Part shown: positions 54,282-64,000 of the stretch, one piece after another
How the letters are laid out: every line of letters begins with the position of its first letter
How positions within the stretch are numbered: position 1 is the stretch's first letter
Assembly: GCF_963576675.1 (NCBI RefSeq)
Contig: NC_088914.1
Coordinates: forward strand, 84,442,441-84,506,440
DNA length: 64,000 nucleotides
Source of the DNA: Euphorbia lathyris
Lineage: Eukaryota > Streptophyta > Magnoliopsida > Malpighiales > Euphorbiaceae
Direction of reading: 5' to 3'
Notes under the pieces: model-generated
Told to the model about the DNA's origin: nothing
Database searches by the model: none
Seen by the model: the letters and a program-made list of their open reading frames with translations, nothing else
Made by a program: the position numbers and the translations under genes

Positions 54282-57200
54282 TTGTTTATGCGCAGAGCTG
54301 GACCACCAGTTTTTCCTATCGATCTCGAATTAGAGAGAACGTGTAGACGAAACCGAGCGGGAGCTCGACGAGCAAGACAAAGAGAGCGGCAAAGAGAAAG
54401 AAGGATGGCTGGAAGAGTACCACCAGAACAACCAGTTCAACCTACTCAGGACGAGGAAGGAGAAAACAACAACCCTCCAGTTATGAGGATCAGAGACTAT
54501 TCCAGGCCAACCACGGAAGGACACTCGTCGTGCATTGTGTTGCCAAACGAAGGAAACAACATGTTTGAAGTGAAAGCATCTATGATCCAAATGTTGCAGG
54601 CCACAGTGCAATTCAATGGATACCAGTCGGAAGATCCAAACGGGCATATCCAGGAGTTCATTACGCTGTGCAACACGTTTAGATCAAACCGAGGAGTTTC
54701 CGATGATGTGATCAGGCTAATGCTATTTCCTTTTTCTCTCAAGGACAAAGCAAAGAACTGGTTAAAGAACCTATAGCCAGGAACGATTACCACTTGGGAA
54801 GAGCTGGCCAGTGCTTTTCTAATGAAATATTTTCCACCTAGACAGGCCATCAAACTCAGAAATGAGGTATCCCATTTTGTGCAGGAGGAGGATGAATCCT
54901 TAGCCGAGGCATGGGAAAGGCACAAGGAATTATTAAGAAGGGTACCGAATCATGGCATCCCCATGTGGATGCAAGTGCAGAATTTTTTCAATGGAGTCAC
55001 CAACATTTATAAAATCCAGATTGAATCCATTGCAAATGGTAACCCCGAAGATCTTGAACCACAAGCCTTGTACAACCTTATTGAGAAAGTCGTAAGCACG
55101 TGCTATAACTGGCACTCAGCTAGGAGTGAAGGAAAAAGAGCGGGGAATGATGATGTTGTGTCGAAACTGACCACCCAGGTAGAACAGCTTGCAAAGCAGC
55201 TCAGCAAGATTAATGTATCATCCATTCACAGCAAACCACCGTTCAATGATGTTTGTGATTTTTGTGGAGGACCTCATTTCAACATAAACTGTCCTGGAGT
55301 CAAGCAAGGGAAAGGTGAGCAGGAGCAATGTGATTATGCTGGATATAATCAAAGGAACCCACCAAACCCATACTCGAATACCTACAACCCAGCCACAAGA
55401 AATCATCCGAACTTCGGATGGACTGGGCAACCAAATCAGGAACAACCAAGGTACCAGCAGCAACAAGGAGGACAGTACCAGAGACAACCTCAACAACACT
55501 ACAAACAGCCTGTTCCACCAAAGGAAGATATAGATACGGACATGAAGACCATGATGATGCAATTCATGAAGCAAACACAAGCGTCAATTAAAAATCTAGA
55601 GACACAGGTCCATCAACTTGTTGCATCTTCGTCAAAAGGAAAAGGAATAATGCCAAGCAACACCGAACCAAACCCCAAAGGAGATGTCATGGCCATCACT
55701 CTGAGATCAAGTAAGAAAACTCAACCCCCTTTTCCCACTGATGAAAATGCTGAGTGTGCAGGTACCTATCGAACTGTTGAAGAAGAAAAGAAACAAGCTG
55801 TTCCTAGTCAAGAAGAACCCGTTGGGGTAGAATTGACCGTTGATCAGGACCAGGAGGAACAAGGAAAGAGGTACAAACCACCTCCGCCCTATGTGCCACC
55901 TGTACCTTATTCGGCTAGGCTGATAAAAAAGAAGCTTGAAGAGCAAAATTCGAAAGTGCTGGACACCTTGAGGAAGTTGCATATTAACATTCCCTTCGTG
56001 GAAGCACTTGCTCAGATGCCCACATATGCGAAGTTCTTAAAAGATATCTTGTCAAACAAGAAGAAGTTGGAAAACATATCGATGATCCAACTAAACAGGG
56101 ACTGTTCTTCAATACTCCAGAACAAACAGCAGCTTTCGAAAAAGCTGAAGGATCCAGGAAGTTTTTCTATTCCCTGTTCAATTAGCAAGTTAAATATTGA
56201 AAATGCGCTGTGTGACCTAGGAGCTAGCATAAACCTTATGCCATATTCTGTGTATGCTAAACTAGGACTAGGAGAACCACAACCAACCAGAATGTCCATT
56301 TAGTTGGCTGACCGGTCGATATGTTACCCTAGGGGAGTAGTGGAAGATGTGTTGGTCAAAGTAGGAAAATTCATACTGCCTATTGATTTCATCATAATGG
56401 ATATAGATGAGGACATGCATGTTCCTATTATCTTGGGTAGACCATTCTTAGCAACGGGTAAGGCATTGATTGATGTAGGAAAGGGATGATTATTTTTGCG
56501 AGTTAATGGGGAAGAAATCATTTTCAAAATGAATGAGGCTATGAGATGAGCTAACACTAGTGATGACACATGCTGTTTCGTAGATGATTTCCAAAGTCTT
56601 TCTACTTTGCAGAAACAGGGACAGGACACTCTAGAGGCTCTCTTGGGAGAAGAAGTGAACTTATGTGAGGGAACAAGATGTTCCATTAAAACCAACTTGC
56701 CCACACCTCCTCTAGATCCCACTGTTCCTACTCATCAAGAACCACCTGAAATACCCACTGTGCCATTGTCTAAACCTGAACTAAAACCTTTACCATCACA
56801 CCTAGAGTATACGTTCCTTGAACCAGCTAGCGGAAGCCCGGTGATTATATCTTCAAAGCTAACCCCTGATCAGAAAGCTCAACTCATGGAGGTATTGAGA
56901 AGAAATAGGGATGCTATTGCGTGGAAAATTGATGATATCAAGGGTATTAGTCCGACAGTCTGCGTTCATAGAATTCTGATGGAGAAAGATCATAAGCCGT
57001 CCATCCAGCCACAGCACAGACTGAACCCCCACATGAAGGAGGTTGTGCGGAAAGAGGTGATCAAGCTGTTGGATGCAGGAATCATTTATCCCATCTCTGA
57101 TAGTGTCTGGACAAGCCCTGTTCATGTTGTGCCAAAGAAAGGAGGAACCACAGTGGTTCTCAATGAGAAAGATGAGTTGGTCCCCACAAGAACCATAACA

Positions 57201-58289
57201 GGATGACGAGTTTGTGTGGACTACCGGAAGCTCAACGAGGCAACAAGGAAGGATCATTTCCCTTTGCCCTTCATTGATCAGATGCTAGAACGTTTAGCAG
57301 GGTATGCATTTTATTGTTTCCTTGACGAATACTCGGGGTACAATCAGATTGCCATCCACAGTGAAGATCAAAAGAAGACAACTTTTACATGCCCCTACGG
57401 GACATATGCCTACAGACGCATGCCATTTGGATTATGCAATGCCCCAGCTACGTTTCAAAGGTGCATGATGTCTATATTTCATGATATGGTGGAACGGACT
57501 GTGGAAATCTTCATGGACGATTTCTCTGTCTATGGAAATTCATTTGGGAGCTGTTTGAACAACCTTGAGGCTGTGTTAGTGCGATGTAGGGAGACCCATT
57601 TAGTCTTGAATTGGGAGAAATGCCACTTCATGGTTACCGGCGGGATCGTTCTCGGGCATCAAATCTCTGAAAAGGGGATGGAAGTGGACAAAGCCAAGTT
57701 GGAGGTGATAGAGAAACTTGTTGTTCCAACTAATGTCAAGGATGTGAGAAGTTTCCTTGGACACGCAGGGTTCTACCAAAGGTTTATAAAGGACTTCTCA
57801 AAGATCGCATTACCTTTGTCAGCCTTGCTACATAAAGATGCGGAGTTCTCATTTGATACAAGCTGTCTAAAGGCATTTGAATTATTAAAGGGCAAGCTGA
57901 TCAAGGACAAGAAGGGAACCGAAAATGTAGCGGCTGATCATTTGTCTAGAATTTCTCATCCGAACAGCCAAGAACAACCAGAAATTGTAGAGATTTTTCC
58001 AGACGAGCGTCTGTATACTATACAGCCTGCTCCATGGTTTGCTGACATTGCTAATTTCCTTGCTAGTTCACTTAAGCCTCATAACCTGTCCACTAACCAC
58101 AGGAAGAAGTTCTATTCAGAAATCAAATATTATTTTTGGGAGGAACCCTATCTTTTCAGGTTGTGCGCCGATCAGATCATTTGCAGGTGCATCTCTCAAG
58201 AGGAAGGACATGCAGTTTTGAGCCATTGTCACGATAGAGAAGTAGGAGGACATCATAGCGCGAGCAGAACTACAGCCAAAGTGCTTTGA
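54282..58289 (+). pseudogene. Athila-type gag-pol, one frame with five nonsense codons and an RNase H deletion
   Basis: A single frame throughout. Gag lies at 54282-55700 (PSEDPN-like QSEDPNGHIQEFI, LFPFSLKDKAKNWL, the zinc motif CDFCGGPHFNINC). The protease has LCDLGASINLMP (55.9-56.5 kb) and [15 protein letters not shown] runs about 56607-57890 (VDYRKLNEAT, LDEYSGYNQI, FMDDF, VRSFLGHAGFYQRFI). An integrase zinc-finger start follows (GHHSASRTT). Stops are TAG 54774, TAG 56301, TGA 56487, TGA 56547 and TGA 57204. Where family residues are obvious (Gln, Gln, Trp) they are single C-to-T or G-to-A changes. RT runs straight into the DKKGTENVAADHLSRI end of RNase H near 57900, so about 120 residues of RNase H, including its active site, are missing without a frame change. 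Confidence 0.88.
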
Positions 58290-59407
58290 TGGGCGACGCC
58301 TAGTAGTGTTTTCTACGACAAAATATATATTACGATGATTGCGCTATGACTATGGATGTGGTCTTTCTAAGTGCTTTGTATCTACTAGATGTCACTACTT
58401 AGGGGCAAGTGTACCTCGTCGTATCAAGTAATAATCCGGTTAAGACCGGGTATCGAATCCACGGGATTTATAACTGCAAGTATTAAACGACTCGGTTTTA
58501 TACGTTATTTAAGCGGTGAATACTTTGGGGTTGATGGGGTAACCAACTACAAACTATTCCTAACTACGTGTGAGGCGAATTTATGTAACGAAACTCTATG
58601 AAGCGAGATGGATACGATAAGTTATAATTATGATAAATAATGACTTCTAATGTTTATACGGTTAATGGTTTGCTCTTGCAAAGACGACTACGTGTAGAGT
58701 AACCGACCCGTGAAGTACTTAGACTACGTGGTTCCTAGTCAAGGCGTGTCTAATGCTTGGGACCAGAAATTAGGGCCCGTAAGTTCCATGGCTTGTCAAT
58801 TTCTACGGTTTCCGGTTTGTCACTTCCGGTAAGGCAACACCTATATGAATCCCTAAAAATAGCCCGAATGGCATCGGTAGTCGCGTTCTCCTACACAACA
58901 ATCAATTATAAATATCAAAACAAGTAACAAACATCAACACATATATAGAAAAGAAGATTATGAATCATAAATTATAAATATGGAAAGTGTAAATATGGAT
59001 TACAAACAAGCCTAGTACATAGGATGAGATCAAGCTAATTAGCAAGTATAAAGGGAAGAATCCACCCTCGGAACTAGCTAACCGGACTCAAAAGCCGTCT
59101 CTAAGGACTTGAATGGTGGGGCTCTCGAGCTTGGTGTGCGGAGACGGAGCGGGACTTTGATGAAATGTCGGGAGCAACAGACAAGCTCTCAAGATGGAAG
59201 AGTTTAGTTACACAAAGCCTAAACACAAATCTAAACTACAATACTCAAAACAAGTATATTTTTTTTGCTCTCTCTACAATATGGTATATGGTATATGGTG
59301 GATCAAGAGCTGCCTATTTATACACATCAAGCTAGGGCAAAATTGTAATTTTGCAAGGTACAAGCATGGAGCAACATTATTTGTGCAGAAATCCCATAAT
59401 CCGCCCC
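58290..59407 (-). repeat. Probable LTR remnant of another gypsy-type element
   Basis: No gene. On the minus strand TATAAATA (59322-59315) is followed by a leader-like stretch and, near 58470-58390, by ATCCCGTGGATTCGATACC and GTACACTTGCCCC. This resembles the U5 end of Athila-like LTRs (compare CCCTGTGGAGACGATACT and GTGCACTTGCC at 54090-54142). The primer site expected next is not found. The right Tat/Ogre-type element cuts into it at 59408. Confidence 0.5.
59315..59322 (-). promoter_or_regulatory. TATA box of the LTR-like remnant
   Basis: TATAAATA on the minus strand, in a GTGTATAAATAGGCAGC context typical of plant LTR promoters. Confidence 0.45.
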
Positions 59408-59765
59408 TGTAGACGCCGAGTCGGAGGACCTGTGACGAAAACCTGAAAACAAGACGGTTGAAGCGATTGATTCCGGAAGTTTTGAAAAAATATATAAAGA
59501 ATAATAAGCGAAGGAAAATCGGCGGCACGGGACGTGCGCTCGGCGTCCGTCGGACGCACCGCGAGTGGCACGCTCTCGACGTCCGAGCAATGCCCGGGTC
59601 CGATGGCACGGTGCGCGCTTTCGGGGGCCGCTGAGCGCACGCGCCCGGTAGCGCGAAGCGCGCGTTCGGCGGTCGCGACGTGTGAGCGTCTGACGGTGCG
59701 GAACGCGCGCTCGGCGGCCGCGGGGTGCGCACGCTCGACGGTGCGAGGCACGCCCCGAGGGTCGT

Positions 59766-59950
59766 CGGGCGGGTGCCCAACCACGTCGGGCGAACGCCCA
59801 ACGACCATTGGGCGAACGCCCGACGAAGGTTGGGCGCGGGCGCCCAACCTTGCGTTGGGCGCTCGCCCAACGCCGTTGGGCGGCCGCCCAACTCTTGTTG
59901 GGCGGTAGCCCAACCCCAATGGGCGACGCCCAAATTGGGCGTCGCCCATT
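59766..59950 (+). repeat. GC-rich palindrome array in the right LTR (about nine units)
   Basis: Includes GTTGGGCGCTCGCCCAAC, GTTGGGCGGCCGCCCAAC and GTTGGGCGGTAGCCCAAC. It ends about 20 bp before the TATA box. Counterpart of 8717-8995. Confidence 0.85.
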
Positions 59951-59970
59951 GGTCCGGGGACCCGTTTGCC

Positions 59971-59978
59971 TATAAAAG
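59971..59978 (+). promoter_or_regulatory. LTR TATA box, right element
   Basis: TATAAAAG, at the same place relative to the palindromes as TATATAAG in the left LTR. Confidence 0.6.
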
Positions 59979-60659
59979 GCACGGATCCCCATGCAAAAAA
60001 GGGAGAGAGGGATTTTTTTGGATAGCTTTCTCACTCTAAACATTTTTAGAGAGAGAGAGTGATTTTTTTGAGAAAAATATTTTTTTTCTCAAAAATTCCA
60101 AATTTCCTAAAGTTCAATTTTTACTAAATTTTCATTAAAAACGGAAGATCGTGGTTCGTGGAATCAATCGGCTTCGACCGTCAGATACCGAATTTAAGGT
60201 ATTATCCGAGGACTAGACTCTTTATTTTATTTAATTTATTATCTTCTTCTATTTATTTTTTTTATGCTATAGTTTTTATTCGTTTAGATATTTATTTATT
60301 TCGTCACATTTTATTTAATTAGCGTATTTATTTAATTTTCATCTCGTGTTGAATAAAATTCGGTTTTGTTTTAAAATAAAAAACCTCGTTTTGATATCCC
60401 AATACGAACCGTGATCCGATAAAAAGGTAGTTCGGGCATCGAAAACGTTGTAATTATAAGTTTTTAATTTAAAAGAAATTTCTAAATAATGTTTTGAAAT
60501 ACAAAACGTCGTTTAGGAACTTCCGTTATCGACTATGATCCATCTTTGGTAGTTCGGAAATCCAAAACGATTGAATTGGATTTAATTTAAAGCTTTTGAA
60601 TAAATCTGGAAACATTTAGGAGTGCTGCTGTAATTTACCTATTCTGTCACTAAAGGCCG

Positions 60660-60686
60660 TTTACCGACGGATTTTCCGTCGGTAAA
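60660..60686 (+). repeat. ACCGAC hairpin in the right LTR
   Basis: TTTACCGACGGA, a 3-base loop, TCCGTCGGTAAA: a perfect 12-bp stem. Confidence 0.75.
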
Positions 60687-62317
60687 TCTGCCAAAACGTA
60701 AAAAATGCCATTTCAGTCCATTTTTCCTAACTTTTAAGCTTCTAATCTTTAATATATATATGTATAATTATGTAATATATGTTTTTCAAATTATTTTGGA
60801 CCTTTAGCATATATAATTATTTGATAATATTTGTATACCATTTTTTATACTATTTTCTAAATAGAAGTATAATTATGTATATGTATTTCCTTTTTATTAA
60901 TTTAGGCTATGTTTTAAATGATAGTTATTTGATATTTTGAGAAATAATTGATAGACATTAGTATATGTTATTTTTGGTATTTAAAACTATATTAGTTATG
61001 TATATATATATAGTGTTGGGATATTTGGGTTATTTTGTTGATTATTGAATGAAATTATTTTTGGGTAAATGTTATTTTCTTATTCATAAGATTTACTCAT
61101 TATTTTCACATTTTTTTGTATAAATGTGTTGTACCTATTATTTTCATATACATATAGTTTCTTTTGTGTTAACTCTTACTTTCATATCTTCTTTTTTGAT
61201 TTAAATGTATATATATATATGTCTAAATTATTTTCTTTATTCTTTTGGCCCATTCATGGGTCCATGTTCCAAATGAGTATTATTTGAGTGTGAATATTAG
61301 TTTAAAGGGGTTTATTATTGTAATTATAATAAGTAGAGAATCCATTAAGGAAAAGGGGGAAAATAAATCACAAAAAGAGTTTTCAATTTAATTATTTAAA
61401 CTAAAGGTTTTTTTAGAGATTCTTAATGTAAATAAATAGTGTTTTCTTGACATTTCAAATCGTTTCTTAAAACATCACGCTTTAAAACCTTAGTCCATTC
61501 CAAACGACGGATTAAGCGAGCCTTGTAATTAAAATCGTTTTCATTGTAAATAATAGAGTTTTGAATCGTTTTCTTAAATGATTTGTACAAAATAAAATTG
61601 ACTTGTATGTTTAACCACGTTTTCTCATCAAAGGTTTTTTTATCTCAATGTTTTCAAACACTCGAGTCGTTCCAACGGCGATTCGGGTAAACTTCATCAA
61701 ACGGGGTTTTAAAACGCACCTAAATCGTTCCAACGGCGATTAAGGTACGAACCATGTAAATAAACTCGTTTTGGGGGAACAAGTTAGTGTAGAATAAACA
61801 CACGACATGACTTTTAAATACGGTTGTAAATAAATCACTTCTTTCTCCCCCCTCTCTGTGTATGTATAACATAAATGGGTGATTCTTTACTAATATGGCT
61901 TTTCAATAATATATGCTCAAAACGGTTTCAAAAAAGAGAGAAAGAAAAGGGTTTCAAATGAATTTTAAACTTAAAGAAGTATACGATTAGTCCGTTATCG
62001 CCTAACATGCTGAGTAGGAGACCGGTGGTTCATAACCGGGAGATGTCGGGGTGCCTAGTAGCCTTTCTCCGGAAATGAGCTAGCCTTCTCGGCTCGTACC
62101 TAAGTTTTCCGAACCCACACCGGTCTCCCGCAAGGGATCGGTGTTCATTTTCCCATTCGTGGGTGGCGACTCTTCCATATCTCCGAGCTCCGGTCCTGCC
62201 GAGCAGCTTGATTCCACGATTGGTTGCTTTCGGCGCCAATCACCGCTTATGTCGCCATGAGGTTGTCCACCCCCCGGTCCGCCCGGGAGATTAGGCCGCG
62301 GCACCTCGTCTAACAAG

Positions 62318-62335
62318 TGGCGACTCTGCTGGGGA
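62318..62335 (+). other. Primer binding site, right element
   Basis: TGGCGACTCTGCTGGGGA, identical to the left element's site. Confidence 0.8.
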
Positions 62336-64000
62336 AGCGAGAAATTTGATTCCGGAAGGCGTGTATTAAGCCCTTAACGGGGACGGATCGTTTTACTTCT
62401 TTTCGTATGCATTCATGTGCATTATTGCAAACCCTTTGGGTAATTTCCGCGAAACCTCTAGCGAGAGTCCATTCGTCGCTCGAAAGAGGCTAGCGTAAGT
62501 TCCCCCTTACAGTAAGGCGCCAGAGGGTCCCCATCCATTCGTTAGGGGCGAATCTGTGCGGTCCTGTGAGGTCCCGCGGTCAGCCGTGTCAGCATATAGT
62601 AGCCTTAGAAGTTTCCATAGGATTACCCGTTACTATTTTTGATGTGATAAATGAATCAGTTCATGTTTTCAAACCGCCATAATACGTGTCTAATCCTAAA
62701 GTATGTAAAGAAAATGAGACGATGCGTTAATATATACTCATGAATCGATATACTAATCACCCTAAAACATCGAAACGATTTGAACTAAAGACGACTTAGT
62801 TATCTCGTATGAATGAACATGTGCGACCCGCCTTGTCCCTTTCGGTGTCCCGACGAAGGCACGTGTTCAGGAAATACGTTATGACGTAAGCACGTATTAG
62901 TATGAATCAGTTCGGTGTTAAGGATAGTTACATCTCGATACAAAAGACTATATTAACAGTAGCCGTTATTCACATTCTTTAAATAAGTTAGGATAAAACG
63001 AGATCATGACGAAACGAAAACGAAGAACATTTCTGTTTCGAACGACCCTGTCGTAACGTGAAAAGTTTCGCACGAGTAGCCCGTCCCTTCCGAATGAAAG
63101 ACGAGCTTTTACGTTATGCCTCGTGTCGTTCTTAAGAGAAATGGATGTGTCCGTAAAGGTGACTAAGAAAATAAAAGAAAAGAAAAATAAACTAATCGAC
63201 TAAAATCATTCCGAGACTACGATATATATCAATCCCGAGGGTAGTTAAAGAAAATAAACCAATGTCGTTGAATACGTGCCTCGGACGAGTGTATACCCCG
63301 TTTAAAATCTCGAAGCCGAATTAAGCCAAACCATATAATTGCGCCATATGGACGAGACTGTGGGTTTTGACTAACAACTCGATCATTTCGACCGTTATCA
63401 AAACTGCAAGAAATATGGCCCGATATACGTGTTTGCTTAATTCACGCCTAAAGGAAAGAGAACGGTGATATCCTCGCCTCGAATAAACATGCGATTCAAC
63501 GAAACATTGATTTTCTATAACTACACTAAGGTGATATATCCCATGAATTGGGAAGAACAACGAACTGTTGCTAGCCGAAAGGTTACCGTGCGCTCAAAAT
63601 AAGACTCGCCGTCTTTTCACGTAGCTAAAAGGAGCAAACGGATCCTCGACGCTAAGAACAAACGCGTTACGCGATGAGTCCGTTCCCTAAAAAAAATCCA
63701 AAGTGATTCCATCACTAAATAAACACGTGGTTACGTCTCTCAATAGATCCAAAAGATCCCGTGGTAATCCAAAAATCGAGACACGAACCCGCGCGAACAA
63801 AAGGGAACGAATCATTGACAATAACGAACGATTGGACTAGAAGAATAACTCGTACCACGTCTAAAAACTGAGATGCGCTCAAAGGGAGTCAAAACTCGAA
63901 CTAATGCGTCTCACGAAAGGACGAAAGACAAGTTATTCCGAAAGGACAATCCAACTTGGTCGATTTCTTAGTCACTGAACGCTAATGCGTCAAAAACGAA
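62336..64000 (+). other. Leader of the right Tat/Ogre-type element
   Basis: Reverse-complement counterpart of about 4650-6312. No conserved frame; the element's gag would begin beyond the window. Confidence 0.7.

Larger units (their letters stand above)
52923..58289 (+). mobile_element. Athila-type Ty3/gypsy element, 5' part, decayed
   Basis: LTR (52923-54165), primer site (54172-54189), then gag, protease, RT and the beginning of integrase in one frame. It stops abruptly at 58289 inside the integrase zinc-binding region. No 3' LTR follows. The Athila assignment rests on the primer site and the gag and protease sequence. Confidence 0.88.
59408..62315 (+). repeat. 5' LTR of the right Tat/Ogre-type element (2908 bp)
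   Basis: Begins TGTAGACGCCG and ends CTAACA, followed by AG and the primer site. It aligns with 9410-6333 in reverse complement, with many substitutions and indels. About 170 bp shorter than the left LTR, partly because the palindrome array has fewer units. Contains a CG-rich block (59520-59765), palindromes, a TATA box, a GA microsatellite (about 60045-60060) and the ACCGAC hairpin. Confidence 0.88.
59408..64000 (+). mobile_element. Second Tat/Ogre-type element, 5' end, running off the right edge
   Basis: LTR 59408-62315, primer site 62318-62335, leader from 62336. It is the same family as 1-9410 but in the opposite orientation. No coding sequence is reached inside the window. Confidence 0.9.

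Noticed and set aside
6333..62315. Reading the two Tat/Ogre LTRs as the two ends of one element
   Set aside because: They are in opposite orientation, and each has its own primer site and leader on the outer side.

Overview
The window is plant nuclear DNA, most likely from a eudicot. The evidence is a spliced plant O-methyltransferase gene, plant-type tetraspanin and D-cysteine desulfhydrase gene pieces, and dense layers of Ty3/gypsy (Tat/Ogre-like and Athila-like), Ty1/copia, plant L1-type LINE, hAT, Tourist and CACTA sequences. I cannot name the species. Only two host genes look intact. Most other bases belong to transposable elements or their debris.

Layout. 1-9410 is the 5' half of a large Tat/Ogre-type retrotransposon on the minus strand: 3.1 kb LTR, primer binding site, 1.9 kb leader, then a gag-pro-RT reading frame leaving the left edge. 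59408-64000 is the 5' end of a second member of the same family on the plus strand. The two face away from each other and enclose 50 kb. Inside that interval: 9411-13056, two stacked broken LINEs; 13448-19625, a three-copy unclassified repeat holding LINE copy A (13861-17989); 19625-22520, copia and LINE debris; 22853-28736, LINE copy B with an intact 1366-residue ORF2; 29073-33819, a two-exon conserved plant gene with three MITEs in its intron; 35009-37486, a two-exon O-methyltransferase gene on the minus strand; 37862-38277, a hAT-type MITE; 38500-40978, LINE copy D; 40994-48600, AT-rich intergenic DNA with small elements (foldback, LINE E, LINE C, an orphan primer site, microrepeats); 48650-49385, a copia gag relic; 49393-52620, a CACTA terminus followed by fragments of a tetraspanin and a D-cysteine desulfhydrase gene; 52923-58289, a decayed Athila-type element; 58290-59407, a probable LTR remnant of another element.

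How it fits together. The host genes are ordinary; the interest lies in the mobile elements. The most unusual feature is the Tat/Ogre-like polyprotein. Besides its normal gag domain it carries three further gag-like modules in tandem, between the zinc-binding motif and the protease. Its LTR also holds an array of GC-rich palindromes just upstream of the TATA box. Three near-identical LINE copies (A, B, C), each with a perfect 17-bp target duplication, point to a recently active LINE family. For copy A, a paralogous repeat in the same window still shows the unoccupied target site.
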